The notes under the pieces are model-generated. The model was not told the DNA's origin. It did not search any database and worked only from the letters and a program-made list of their open reading frames with translations. Of a stretch of 64,000 nucleotides of DNA, positions 32,786-41,031 are shown in pieces; within the stretch, counting starts at the first letter, position 1, and each line of letters starts with the position of its first letter. The stretch is from NCBI GenBank assembly GCA_034429215.1, contig DAOUGI010000052.1, forward strand, positions 1-64,000, read 5' to 3'. The position numbers and the translations under genes are program-made. This DNA is from JAFGOG01 sp034429215. Lineage in GTDB: Bacteria > Chloroflexota > Anaerolineae > JAAYZQ01.

Positions 32786-34306
32786 CTAATCCTCTTCTTC
32801 CTCACCGCCGGTGTCCGCCGGCTCCAGTCGTGCGTCCTCGTTGCCCTGCCGCTTGGCGACGAGGCGATAGTCAAAGACGATGCTGCACCTCTGCCCGCCC
32901 ATAGCCCTGACTGTGAACGACCCTGGCGTCTTGTCCGCGACATACAGCGGGCAGTCGCCCAGCGGCGTGAGGAACACCTGGTACTCGGCCAGGCTCACCA
33001 TCTGGGAGAAGACCGGCTCGATCGTCACCGTCGCCTGGCCATCCACCAGTTGGGCCGTGCCGAAATCCTCGATCCAGTCGCCCGTGGCCTGGACGGCGTA
33101 GGTGGCGCGAGGCCCATAGGCGCCGGCCTCGGCGCTGGACATTGCTCCGCCCTTCTCACCCACCGTCCACACGGCGGTGTTGGCCCCGTTGTAGATCACG
33201 AACGTGCCGCTTTCATCGTCGTCTTCGTCGAGGTGTATGTGGGCTTCGTCGTAGCTGAAGAGCAGGATGTCGCTGCTGGTCATCTCCGGATAGGAGTAGA
33301 TCCGGCCGTCGTCGCCGCTGCCATACACTCCCAGCACCAGGTCGGGAGCGGCATTGTCCCCGCCGGCGGCATACAGGCCGGCTCCCCCTGCTACGTCGTT
33401 GCGAAAAAGACCCCCATAGTACATGGCGCTGACCGAGATGCCGGTCACGCCGTTGCCGCTTGCCGCCTGCACGCGCACACCATCCGAGTCCGACTGCTCC
33501 ACGTACACGCCATACCACTCGGCCGAGTGCACGGTCACGCCGTCCAGGCCCGCATAGCCGACGTACAGCCCACTGTCTTCAGCGCCGGCTACCTCGAAGC
33601 CATTCCGGTTGGGCGAAGGGCTGGTCAAGATGGGGTTGCCGGCCTCGTTCACGTACATGCCGTCGTCGCCGGCCGAGCCCACGTACACGCCGTCGTTGCC
33701 CGCCTCGTACACCTGCATGCCGACGCCGGCCGCGTGGTACACCAGCACGCCGTTGCTGCCCTCCGAGTCCACTTGCAGGCCGTCGCCGGCGCCGCTGTTG
33801 TAGATCCACAGCCCATCGCCGGCGGCGCTCCCGCTCCACACCTCGCCAAAGTGGTCGTGCGGGCAGGCGGCGTCGGCCGCTGCGCCGGCCGGCGCAGCGG
33901 CGCTCACCCGCTGGCGCGGGGTCAGCGCCGTGAAACCGGCCTCGCCCGGCCCGCGCACCCCCACCGCCAGCCACAAGGTCCGGCCATCAAGGACGGCGGG
34001 CGGAATGGAAGTGTCGCTGCCAAGGGACGCGGAGAACGATCCACCCTTCACCGCCACCCCTGTCTGCACCTCCGACCACAGCGGCTCGCCGCTGCTCTCG
34101 GCTGCGTACAGGGCAAAGGACAGATCGTAGGCTCCCTCGGCCGCCGGCTGCCCGGCCTCGTCGCTGAGGCGGCCGGCGTAGGGGATGGTTGTCCTGGCTG
34201 ACCCGGCGCTCGACTCGGGCAAAGCGCGCGCGGACTGGCCAACGCCCACGGCCAGCAGCACAGCGCTGGCGACCAGGATAGTGAGTGCGATTCTTTTGGT
34301 AGACAC
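32786..34306 (-). CDS. Secreted fibrous protein A (shared head and tail, Gly-rich repeat shaft)
   Basis: 506 residues from the GTG at 34306 (GGAGGAACA before it), with a signal peptide. Head (~35-160): 'TTIPYAGRLSDEAGQ', 'GAYDLSFALYA', 'LWLAVGVRGPGEAGF', nearly the same as in protein B at 35872. Shaft (~165-320): short repeats such as 'GDGLWIYNSG', 'NDGVYVGSAG' and 'DDGMYVNEAG', likely a beta-helical fibre. Tail (~390-506): 'WIEDFGTAQLVDGQATV', 'YQVFLTPLGDCPLYV', 'DYRLVAKRQGNEDARLE', shared with protein C at 38319. No enzyme motif is seen. It is probably a trimeric or filamentous surface protein. Confidence 0.85.
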   Translation of the reverse strand: MSTKRIALTILVASAVLLAVGVGQSARALPESSAGSARTTIPYAGRLSDEAGQPAAEGAYDLSFALYAAESSGEPLWSEVQTGVAVKGGSFSASLGSDTSIPPAVLDGRTLWLAVGVRGPGEAGFTALTPRQRVSAAAPAGAAADAACPHDHFGEVWSGSAAGDGLWIYNSGAGDGLQVDSEGSNGVLVYHAAGVGMQVYEAGNDGVYVGSAGDDGMYVNEAGNPILTSPSPNRNGFEVAGAEDSGLYVGYAGLDGVTVHSAEWYGVYVEQSDSDGVRVQAASGNGVTGISVSAMYYGGLFRNDVAGGAGLYAAGGDNAAPDLVLGVYGSGDDGRIYSYPEMTSSDILLFSYDEAHIHLDEDDDESGTFVIYNGANTAVWTVGEKGGAMSSAEAGAYGPRATYAVQATGDWIEDFGTAQLVDGQATVTIEPVFSQMVSLAEYQVFLTPLGDCPLYVADKTPGSFTVRAMGGQRCSIVFDYRLVAKRQGNEDARLEPADTGGEEEED

Positions 34307-34390
34307 TGTTCCTCCTTCAACTTGATTCAATCTTGAATGGTAGTGGGACATGCTGTCAACGGATTTCCTTCGCTACCCCCTCAACTATGC

Positions 34391-35806
34391 TCAGGACGAC
34401 GTCAGCGGCAGGTAGATTCGATACTCCACCTCCCAGCCGGCCTCGTACGCCCCGATGTCGTAGCCGGGCGTGCCGTCCCCATCGCCGTCCTGGGGCCGGG
34501 GGTGCCCGTCGAAATCGTCGGCTGGGGCAGCCAGGGAAGAGCCGGCGTCTATGGCCGGCGAGCCGGGCTGCAGGTGATAGTTCCCCATCAATGGGTTCAC
34601 GAACGAGGGCGACACATCAACCAGGTCGCCTACGCCATAGAACTCGAACTCGGGGTCACGATCCCCGTCAGTCAGGTTGTGATCCACCGTCAGCTCGGGC
34701 AAAACACTAGGGTCGGCAGCCATCTGCGAATAGATATTCTGGCTACAGACGTTGTTGCGGATGACCACGTTCTGTACCTGCGTGTTCTCGATGCCGATCC
34801 CCCCACCCCAGCCATTACGCCCATTGTAGGCAAAGGTGTTGTTGATGATGGTGATGTCCTGGAACGGGTGCGTCGCAACGCAGCAGGCCGACAGCCACAG
34901 GCCCACCAGGTTGCCGTAGGCGATGTTGTTGTACAGGCGGATATTTTCCAACAGCCCGCCCTGCTCCGAAGCCAGTGAAAAGCCCATCGCCTCGACGTCG
35001 TGGACGAGGTTCTGATACACCTCGATGTCGAACAGGTGCTCGGCCTCAGCATCCACGTAGATGCCCACGTGGTTCAGGTTGTACACATGATTGCCGTACA
35101 CCTTCCCGTGGGACGAGGCGTCTTTGACGGAAAGCCCCTCTTTGCCCACCGTCCCAGGCATGACATCGTGGATCTGGTTGTAGCGCACCTCGAAGGTGTC
35201 GGTGCTGCTGATGGAGATATGCTCTTGCCAGGGGCCGGTGCAGGCCCCGACCACCTCGTTGCCGTTCACGATGATGTGGTCGCTGTTCCACGAAGAGATG
35301 CCCGACGTGTAGGTGTCATAGGTGTAGTTATGCTCGATAGTGACGTGGCTGGAGCTGTCGGCGACGATGCCGTAGTAACTCGAGTGGATCACCTGCAAGC
35401 CAGACACGCAGATGTAATCCCGCCCCGCAAGGTCGAACAGCCCGCCATATTCTGGCACGACCACACCCGTTCCGTCAACGATGGCCGTCTCGCCCGGGTA
35501 GGCGGCATAGGTGATGGGCTGGCCGGCGCTGCCCGAGTTCTGGGGAATCACATGTTCCGGGTAGGCGCCGGCGCGGATATAGACGGTATCGCCGGCAGTC
35601 AGGGTATCAGCCGCGCGCTGAATGGTGCGCCAGGGCAGGTCGATCGTTCCCGGGTTGTCGTCGTCGCCGGCCAGGGACACGTAATAGGTGCCGCCAAGTG
35701 TGGGTCGCTGAATCGAGGGCTGCGTGCCGGCCGGCCTGGAGCTGGCGCCGGCCAGCAGCAGGATTGCCATCGTGGCCAACAGTACCGGCGTTCGTTTCCT
35801 GCCCAT
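34391..35806 (-). CDS. Secreted right-handed beta-helix protein with C-terminal YLP motif
   Basis: 471 residues; the ATG at 35806 is preferred to the adjacent GTG. Signal peptide at residues ~8-26. After 'GGTYYVSLAGDDDNPGTI', typical of the DUF1565/pectate-lyase-like opening, come helix turns rich in Asn and Gly ('NNIAYGNLVGLWLS', 'NNTFAYNGRNGWGGG'). The segment 'NYHLQPGSPAIDAGSS' closes the helix, as in the giant 14214 protein ('NYHLAAGSPAINAGTA'). The C-terminus is 'EYRIYLPLTSS'. It may bind or cleave polysaccharide; no catalytic residues could be assigned. It lies between fibrous genes A and B on the same strand. Confidence 0.87.
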   Translation of the reverse strand: MGRKRTPVLLATMAILLLAGASSRPAGTQPSIQRPTLGGTYYVSLAGDDDNPGTIDLPWRTIQRAADTLTAGDTVYIRAGAYPEHVIPQNSGSAGQPITYAAYPGETAIVDGTGVVVPEYGGLFDLAGRDYICVSGLQVIHSSYYGIVADSSSHVTIEHNYTYDTYTSGISSWNSDHIIVNGNEVVGACTGPWQEHISISSTDTFEVRYNQIHDVMPGTVGKEGLSVKDASSHGKVYGNHVYNLNHVGIYVDAEAEHLFDIEVYQNLVHDVEAMGFSLASEQGGLLENIRLYNNIAYGNLVGLWLSACCVATHPFQDITIINNTFAYNGRNGWGGGIGIENTQVQNVVIRNNVCSQNIYSQMAADPSVLPELTVDHNLTDGDRDPEFEFYGVGDLVDVSPSFVNPLMGNYHLQPGSPAIDAGSSLAAPADDFDGHPRPQDGDGDGTPGYDIGAYEAGWEVEYRIYLPLTSS

Positions 35807-35871
35807 CACTTGTCCTCACCTTTCGGAGCCGTGTATATCGCTGATCAACCGTCTTCTCATCGAACCGTCTG

Positions 35872-37323
35872 CTACTGCAGCGTCACCAACACCAGGATCT
35901 GTCCGGTGCCAGAGTCCAGGGGTTCCAGGGCTTTGCCCAGGATCGTGCCCCGTGGCGCACTGTCGTCGGCGCGCATGGCGTGGCCCGGTGTGGTAGAGGT
36001 AACCAACAGGTCGCCTACGTGGATGGGTCCGTTTTCGGCCGAGACCTTGCAGGACACGACACCCATGATGGCGACCGGCACACCGCCGTCCAGAGCGTCG
36101 CCCGTCACGGACCGCCCACCCACGAATCCCGGCGTCGCCGAGTAGACGCCGACCACGGCCGGAGAGTAGGCGGCCGAGGCGCGCTCCGCTGCTCCCTTGC
36201 CCGAGGCGCTGGCGACCAACACGTCGCCTGGCTCGTAGTTCGCTTTGTCGCCTTCGACCGGCATCGTAATGGCAAAATCGTTGGCCGGAGCACCAAAGCC
36301 GACCTTGGAGCGCACCTCGCCGGTGTTGAGCACGGCAAAGTCCTCGTCGCCTTTCTTGCCCGAGCCGTAATATACCCCTCCCACGGGGCCGACGACGTGC
36401 ACCCCATCCCAACCGGCGGTGTCCACAATGATGCCATCCTGAGCAGCAGAGTGGATCCACATACCCATCATGCCTGCCGAATAGACCGCCACACCGGCGG
36501 AGGTAGCGGAAAGCACGTAGACCCCGCTCGTGCCGGCTGAGGAGATGTAGAGACCGGCGCTGCCGGAGCCGTCTACGTAGATGCTATGGCCGTTGTCGCT
36601 GTGGGCAAAGACGCCAGTACCGTTTACGCTCTCGCCCTTGACGCCGGCGCCACCGGCGCTGCGTCCGGCCACGCCGTAGCCGCCGCCGGTGTTGTTCCCA
36701 TACACGCCGCTCTTGTTCAGGTCGCCGGACTCACCGACCACACCGTCGCCGGTGTCGCTCTTTCCGGCCACGCCGGTGCCACCGGCCTTTGTATTCTGCA
36801 CAAAAAGGCCGTCGATCGCTGCCCCGCTGTCGCCGATCCACAACTCCCCCAGGTGGTCGTGGGGGCAGGCTGCGCCGGCGGTTGGCGCGGCCGCGCTTAC
36901 CCGCTGACGGGGGGCCAAGCTGGTAAATCCAGCCTCGCTGGGGCCGCGCACGCTCACGGCCAGCCATAAGGCCTGGCCGCCGAGAACGGCGGCCGGGATC
37001 GGGGTGACGCTGCCCAGGGAGACGGAGAAGGATCCGCCCTTCACCACCACCCCTGTCTGCACCTCCGACCAGAGCGGCTCGCCAACGGTCTCGTCCGCGT
37101 ACAGGGTAAAGGACAGGTCATAGGCTCCCTCGACCACCGACTGGCCGGCCTCGTCGCTGAGGCGGCCGGCGTAGGGGATGGTGGTACCCGCCCACGGCTG
37201 GGCGGTGTCTGCCGCGCCGGCCGGGTCAGCAACTCTGCCCGGCCCCTGCGCCTGGCCGAGACCCGCCGTTACGGCCACCAGTACAGCCAGCACCAGCATG
37301 CCAATGAACAAGCGACCTTTCAT
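35872..37323 (-). CDS. Secreted fibrous protein B (distinct C-terminal domain)
   Basis: 483 residues from the second ATG of an ATGATG pair (GGAGG 6 nt upstream). Signal peptide, then the same head as protein A ('TTIPYAGRLSDEAGQ', 'EPLWSEVQTGVVVKGGSF'). The shaft has Gly-rich repeats ('GVYGNNTGGGYGVAG', 'GTGVFAHSDNG', 'AGLYISSAGTSGVYV'). The tail differs from A and C: 'YEPGDVLVASASGKG', 'VVGVYSATPGFVGGR', 'VSAENGPIHVGDLLVTSTTP', 'ILGKALEPLDSGTGQILVLV', a beta-rich domain I have seen at the end of similar bacterial fibre proteins but cannot name. It probably shares a heteromeric or alternative surface fibre with A and C. Confidence 0.83.
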   Translation of the reverse strand: MKGRLFIGMLVLAVLVAVTAGLGQAQGPGRVADPAGAADTAQPWAGTTIPYAGRLSDEAGQSVVEGAYDLSFTLYADETVGEPLWSEVQTGVVVKGGSFSVSLGSVTPIPAAVLGGQALWLAVSVRGPSEAGFTSLAPRQRVSAAAPTAGAACPHDHLGELWIGDSGAAIDGLFVQNTKAGGTGVAGKSDTGDGVVGESGDLNKSGVYGNNTGGGYGVAGRSAGGAGVKGESVNGTGVFAHSDNGHSIYVDGSGSAGLYISSAGTSGVYVLSATSAGVAVYSAGMMGMWIHSAAQDGIIVDTAGWDGVHVVGPVGGVYYGSGKKGDEDFAVLNTGEVRSKVGFGAPANDFAITMPVEGDKANYEPGDVLVASASGKGAAERASAAYSPAVVGVYSATPGFVGGRSVTGDALDGGVPVAIMGVVSCKVSAENGPIHVGDLLVTSTTPGHAMRADDSAPRGTILGKALEPLDSGTGQILVLVTLQ

Positions 37324-37358
37324 CATATACCTCCTGATTGGTAAACCGCTAGATTGGT

Positions 37359-37368
37359 TGACCGGTCA
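37359..37368. repeat. Palindrome upstream of fibrous gene B
   Basis: TGACCGGTCA, perfect 10-bp palindrome, 36 nt upstream of the B start codon. It could be an operator half-pair; no clear -10/-35 was identified in this 170-bp gap. Confidence 0.35.
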
Positions 37369-37456
37369 CGCATCGGGTTTCACATTTGGCGTTTGACGCA
37401 TCACCTCCTTTTTTCATAGCCCTGGTAGACGAGGGGCTGTCGCCACTGCCTCTGCA

Positions 37457-37472
37457 TGTCCTGACCAGGACA
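37457..37472. repeat. Palindrome downstream of the PLAT gene
   Basis: TGTCCTG-AC-CAGGACA, 16 bp, just after the PLAT stop on the minus strand; no T-run, so a weak terminator at best. Confidence 0.4.
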
Positions 37473-37493
37473 GTAGGCGGCTACACGCGAGTG

Positions 37494-37856
37494 TTACGCT
37501 GGATCAAGTATCCGGTCAATCTGACCATCGTCCACATCGTAAGCAAGCCATCTGCCACACGGGAAGGCCCACTCATGGTCTGTGTCCTCATTGTGGACGG
37601 TTACCCGGTCCAGGAACCAACCAGGCTTGTTACCAGAGCCATCATGGCGGATTCTAACTCGCCGGATTTCACCGATGTCTCTCATCTCGATGCTGAAGAC
37701 ATCCGTGTGCCCCCTTTCGAAATTGTCATCGGCATTATCGAGGAGTCTCTCTCCGCTGTTGCCGTTAGTTCCAAATAGGGTAATGTATACATTGGCGTCT
37801 GTACCCGCATGTTCCACGGGACCAGTAACAACTGTGATTCTGTAGGTTGTAGGCAT
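37494..37856 (-). CDS. Single-domain PLAT/LH2 protein
   Basis: 120 residues, almost entirely one PLAT/LH2 beta-sandwich. It begins 'TYRITVVTGPVEHAGTDANV', then 'VYITLFGTNGNSGE', 'NFERGHTDVFSIE', 'IRRVRIRHDGSGNKPGWFLD' and 'VTVHNEDTDHEWAFPC', the classic succession of lipoxygenase-homology strands. PLAT domains bind lipids or proteins, often with calcium. There is no signal peptide, unlike its neighbours. AAAGGAGATAG lies before the ATG. A plus-strand reading of the same bases (37386-37778) has no recognisable content and is rejected. A stand-alone bacterial PLAT protein next to secreted fibre genes has no obvious job. Confidence 0.88.
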   Translation of the reverse strand: MPTTYRITVVTGPVEHAGTDANVYITLFGTNGNSGERLLDNADDNFERGHTDVFSIEMRDIGEIRRVRIRHDGSGNKPGWFLDRVTVHNEDTDHEWAFPCGRWLAYDVDDGQIDRILDPA

Positions 37857-38038
37857 CGCTCTATCTCCTTTCTTCTTGAGCCTGACTAGTTCTCAGATGT
37901 TCCGCATCGTCGGTCTAGCCACAAGTTAGTTATCCTAATAACTCCATAGACACCTCCTGCAATCTATTACCGCGCTGGAACGCGCCGCCCAACTCGGGCG
38001 TCTCCCGTCTTGACATTTCCACAAAAATCGCCTGCTGT

Positions 38039-38326
38039 TCAGTAGTTCCTGGCCAAGATGGGCAGGTACACCCGGTACAGCCCGGCGCCTCCCAGCCCGT
38101 ACCAGAAGCCCGCTCCCAGCGACACCTCCCCGCCGGCCGCAGGGCCAATGGCCGTCTGGCCCAGGGAGCCGTTCAGCGTCACCTGCCCGGCGCTTGCTGG
38201 GGCGCCGCCGCCGCTCAACACCGCCCAGTCCACAGCCGGGCCGTCTGAAGCCCCTGCCCAGCCCACACCCACCGCCAGCAACACCAGCAGTGCCAGGCCC
38301 GCGCGGACCATTCCTGCTCTAGTCAT
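38039..38326 (-). CDS. Small secreted YLP protein downstream of fibrous protein C
   Basis: 95 residues with a signal peptide (to about 'GWAGAS'). The mature part reads 'VDWAVLSGGGAPAS', 'LNGSLGQTAIGP', 'VSLGAGFWYGLGG' and ends 'LYRVYLPILARNY'. The 'GGGAP...SLGQ...LGAGFW...YLP' layout recurs in small exported Chloroflexota proteins. Its start overlaps the end of the 38319 gene by 8 bp, so the two are translationally coupled. This mirrors the 32786/32497 pair. Confidence 0.85.
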   Translation of the reverse strand: MTRAGMVRAGLALLVLLAVGVGWAGASDGPAVDWAVLSGGGAPASAGQVTLNGSLGQTAIGPAAGGEVSLGAGFWYGLGGAGLYRVYLPILARNY

Positions 38327-40622
38327 CGGGTCTCACCTCCCCTGGCGCGCTGCGCGCTGGCTGGGGCTGGTCCTCGATCACCACCTGCTCCAGGCGCTGA
38401 TCCTCGTAACCGCGCTGCTTGGCCACGATCCGCCAATCAAAGCTGCAGGCCGAGGGCTTGCCGTCGAGCGTCGCGCCCTGGGCGGTAAAGCTGACCGGTC
38501 CCTTGTGGGTGACGGCGAGCAGGATCAGGTCACTGCAGATGGGAGTGAGATAGACGTGATAGCCCGCCTCCAGGTTCACCAGCCCGGCAAAGACCGGATC
38601 CAGGCTCACCACCGCCTGGCCGTCCTTCAGCGTTGCGCTGCCAAAATCCTCGAGCCAGGCCTCAGGGCTGGCCATGCCGAACAGCGAGCGGCGCTCGACA
38701 CCGCCGCCGTCGGGGTCGGGCAGCTCGGCGTAGGGCTGAAGGGCGCCGTCATAGTGGACGTTGCCGGACTGGTCGACGTAGAAGCGGAGGGCGCCGCCGG
38801 GATAGTCGCCGTCGTAGGCCTCGATCAGGTTGCCGCTGTAGCTCCACGCCCCCACGCCCACACCACCCAAATAGTTCCAGCCCACAGCCCCAAAGCCGCT
38901 GCTCGAAGAGCTGTAGCCCAGGGTGCCGGCGTTGATATTGCTCCACCCAGAGGCGTTACCGCGCACGCCGCCGTACGTTGTGTCGGTTGTGTTTGTGTTC
39001 TGGCCAAAGACTCCGTTGCTGAATATGTCGCTGGTGGTGCCGTACACGCCGTACGAGTCGCCTGTGCCGTACACGCCGGTGGCGCCGTCGCCGTAGACGC
39101 CATAGCCGGAGGTTGTGCTGCTGTTTGCGCCGTGGACGCCGCTGCCGCTGGTAGTGCTGCTGTCGCCGTACACGCCGGTGGGGCCATAGCCGTAGACGCC
39201 GTAAGAGCCGCCGGAGCCGTAAACGCCGGAGAATCCCATGGTGGTCTGACCGACGACGCCGTTTTGGTCACCATCGCCCTGCACGCCGGTAAATCCATCG
39301 CCGTAGACGCCGGCGCCAGAGGCGTTGTTGTTGTTTGAGCCTTGAACGCCATAGAGGCCGTTCTCGGTTAAACCCCAGACGCCGATTTGGTCGCCGTCGC
39401 CGTACACGCCATAGTAGCTGTCACCATAGACGCCAAAGGCGTCGCCTGTGCCGTACACGCCGGCGTAGCCGTCGCCGAGAACGCCGGCGCCCCAGGTGTC
39501 GTCGGTGTTTTCGCCAAAGACCCCAAAACTGGTAGAGATGGCCACGGTGCCATGGACTCCGTAGGTACCGCCGCTGCCGTGCACGCCGGTGCCTGACGGC
39601 GCCGATCCAGAGATGGCCACAGAATCGGTCCCGGACGTGGACAGGCTCAGGCCTGCCCCCGTGCAGCTCTGGCTATAACCACACAGATCGGTCGGTCCCG
39701 TCGGACCCGAAGGCCCGGTGGCGCCCGTGGCTCCCACCGGCCCTTGCGGCCCCTGCGGTCCGGTTGGGCCGGAAGGCCCACTGGGTCCAGTCAGACCGGC
39801 CGGCCCCTGCGCCCCGGTCGCGCCCGTAGCTCCCGTCGCTCCCGCCAGTCCCTGCGGCCCCTGCGGCCCGGTGGCGCCTGTAGCTCCCGCCGGCCCCTGC
39901 GCCCCGGTCGCACCCGCCGGTCCCTGCGCCCCGCTTGGGCCTGAAGGACCGCTGGGCCCGCTCGGGCCGGCCGGCCCCTGCGCCCCGGTCGCGCCCTCAG
40001 GCCCCTGCGGCCCGGTGGCTCCCGGCGCACCCGTGGCCCCCACAGGCCCCTGCGGCCCCGTCGGTCCGGTCGCCCCCGTCGCCCCCTGCGGCGCATTTTC
40101 CGCATATCGCGCGTGCAGGGCATACGCCACACTTGCGATCCGCTGGTTCGGCTCCAGGGCGACAAAGCTCCCCGCGGCGCCGGTCGTGCTGAACCACACC
40201 CGCAGGTAGGTCTCTGCCGCGGCAAACACCGTCTCGTCGATCGGCTGGCTCATTCCCACCAGGCTCGTGTCGCCCAGCAGGACGTTGAACAGCCCGCCCT
40301 CCACCGCCAGCGCCACCGGAGTGCCCGGCTCGCCGCCCGCTGTCCCGTCGTTGGCCCAGTAGCTCACCGTCCCGTTGCCGCTGGTCGCATCCACGATGGC
40401 GAACTTGAAATAGCCGGTCCCCTCGTAGGCCGCGCCGCCCACGTTCACCACCCCCTGGTAGTTCACTATGGCCGGCACATCCTCCGGCGACGGCACCCGG
40501 TCGCCGGAGGGAGTCGTTGCCCCCGCCGCTCCCACCGCCCCCAGCGCCGCCACCACCGCCACCACCACTGCCAGGGAAAAGCTCCCTGGGCCCCACAGCC
40601 GTCGAATTGCACCTTTGCTCAT
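38319..40622 (-). CDS. Secreted fibrous protein C with collagen-like region
   Basis: 767 residues from the ATG at 40622 (GGAGG 6 nt upstream). Signal peptide, then a head domain ~35-175 ('PAIVNYQGVVNVGG', 'YLRVWFSTTGAAGSF'). Residues ~180-310 are a continuous Gly-X-Y collagen-like tract ('GATGPTGPQGPVG', 'GPSGPSGPSG'). From ~320-600 there are 'GVYGDG'/'YGVYG' repeats, and a tail at ~640-767 ('AWLEDFGSATLKDGQAVV', 'YHVYLTPICSD', 'FDWRIVAKQRGYEDQRLE') homologous to protein A. The collagen tract predicts a trimer with triple-helical stalk. No anchor or sortase motif is visible. It is followed by the overlapping small YLP gene. Confidence 0.9.
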   Translation of the reverse strand: MSKGAIRRLWGPGSFSLAVVVAVVAALGAVGAAGATTPSGDRVPSPEDVPAIVNYQGVVNVGGAAYEGTGYFKFAIVDATSGNGTVSYWANDGTAGGEPGTPVALAVEGGLFNVLLGDTSLVGMSQPIDETVFAAAETYLRVWFSTTGAAGSFVALEPNQRIASVAYALHARYAENAPQGATGATGPTGPQGPVGATGAPGATGPQGPEGATGAQGPAGPSGPSGPSGPSGAQGPAGATGAQGPAGATGATGPQGPQGLAGATGATGATGAQGPAGLTGPSGPSGPTGPQGPQGPVGATGATGPSGPTGPTDLCGYSQSCTGAGLSLSTSGTDSVAISGSAPSGTGVHGSGGTYGVHGTVAISTSFGVFGENTDDTWGAGVLGDGYAGVYGTGDAFGVYGDSYYGVYGDGDQIGVWGLTENGLYGVQGSNNNNASGAGVYGDGFTGVQGDGDQNGVVGQTTMGFSGVYGSGGSYGVYGYGPTGVYGDSSTTSGSGVHGANSSTTSGYGVYGDGATGVYGTGDSYGVYGTTSDIFSNGVFGQNTNTTDTTYGGVRGNASGWSNINAGTLGYSSSSSGFGAVGWNYLGGVGVGAWSYSGNLIEAYDGDYPGGALRFYVDQSGNVHYDGALQPYAELPDPDGGGVERRSLFGMASPEAWLEDFGSATLKDGQAVVSLDPVFAGLVNLEAGYHVYLTPICSDLILLAVTHKGPVSFTAQGATLDGKPSACSFDWRIVAKQRGYEDQRLEQVVIEDQPQPARSAPGEVRPDD

Positions 40623-40648
40623 CGAAATCCTCCTTTGCTTCGATATTC

Positions 40649-40909
40649 TCAAGCCACAGGAGCCTGGTCGGCGCCCCGGTCCGCGTGGAGGTCGGGAGCT
40701 TCAAACGTGGCCGTCAGACTCTCCTTAGCTGGCTTGGTCCAGCGCTCGATAAAGCGGCCCACCCCAACCACATCCTCCACATAGCCCACCTCTTGCGAGG
40801 CGACGTGCTCCACCCGCCCACGCCAACGGTCGTGGCCGTTGGCGTTCATCTCGCGCCACAAGCGGACGACGAAGGTTAGTGTCTCATGGACATCCGCACA
40901 ATTGGACAT
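40649..40909 (-). CDS. Small conserved hypothetical protein upstream of fibrous protein C
   Basis: 86 residues. 'TLTFVVRLWREMN', 'WRGRVEHVASQEVGYVED' and 'GRFIERW' form a pattern I recognise from short bacterial hypothetical proteins (FVVRIW...WRG.V.HV.SGE). There is no signal peptide. The start at 40909 is the first Met before the conserved part; the ribosome site is weak. It ends 26 bp before the C gene and could be its first co-transcribed partner. Function is unknown. Confidence 0.6.
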   Translation of the reverse strand: MSNCADVHETLTFVVRLWREMNANGHDRWRGRVEHVASQEVGYVEDVVGVGRFIERWTKPAKESLTATFEAPDLHADRGADQAPVA

Positions 40910-41000
40910 CGACACTCTCTGAAAAGCAGAATAGGCTGCATCCTGATGGATACAACCTACCACATCGAACTTATTTTCAACTTAATTTCTGCGCGGGCAA

Positions 41001-41013
41001 GACCTGGCAGGTC
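41001..41013. repeat. Dispersed palindrome GACCTGGCAGGTC
   Basis: A 13-bp palindrome in the gap between the SARP-type gene stop and the 40909 gene. Copies of ACCTGNCAGGT recur at 48669, 60774 and 63857, with a variant at 52925-52957. Confidence 0.6.
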
Positions 41014-41031
41014 CCCGCTCCGCGGAACTCG

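Noticed and set aside
32775..32943. N-terminal extension of the small YLP protein at 32497
   Set aside because: The 56 extra residues are Arg/Ser-rich antisense-type sequence within the upstream gene; the ATG at 32775 gives a proper signal peptide and ribosome site.
37386..37778. 130-residue plus-strand reading opposite the PLAT gene
   Set aside because: No recognisable domain, while the minus strand encodes a complete PLAT domain with a good ribosome site.
37930..38148. Short minus-strand reading ending SMELLG between the PLAT and 38039 genes
   Set aside because: It overlaps the 38039 gene out of frame; its last ~30 codons read reasonably like protein, but no ribosome site or family supports a gene. 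A decayed fragment is possible.
39718..40209. Plus-strand GPCGPxGP-like repeat protein opposite the collagen-like tract
   Set aside because: The antisense of Gly-X-Y coding DNA also reads as Gly/Pro repeats; only the minus strand has a signal peptide, ribosome site and flanking domains.
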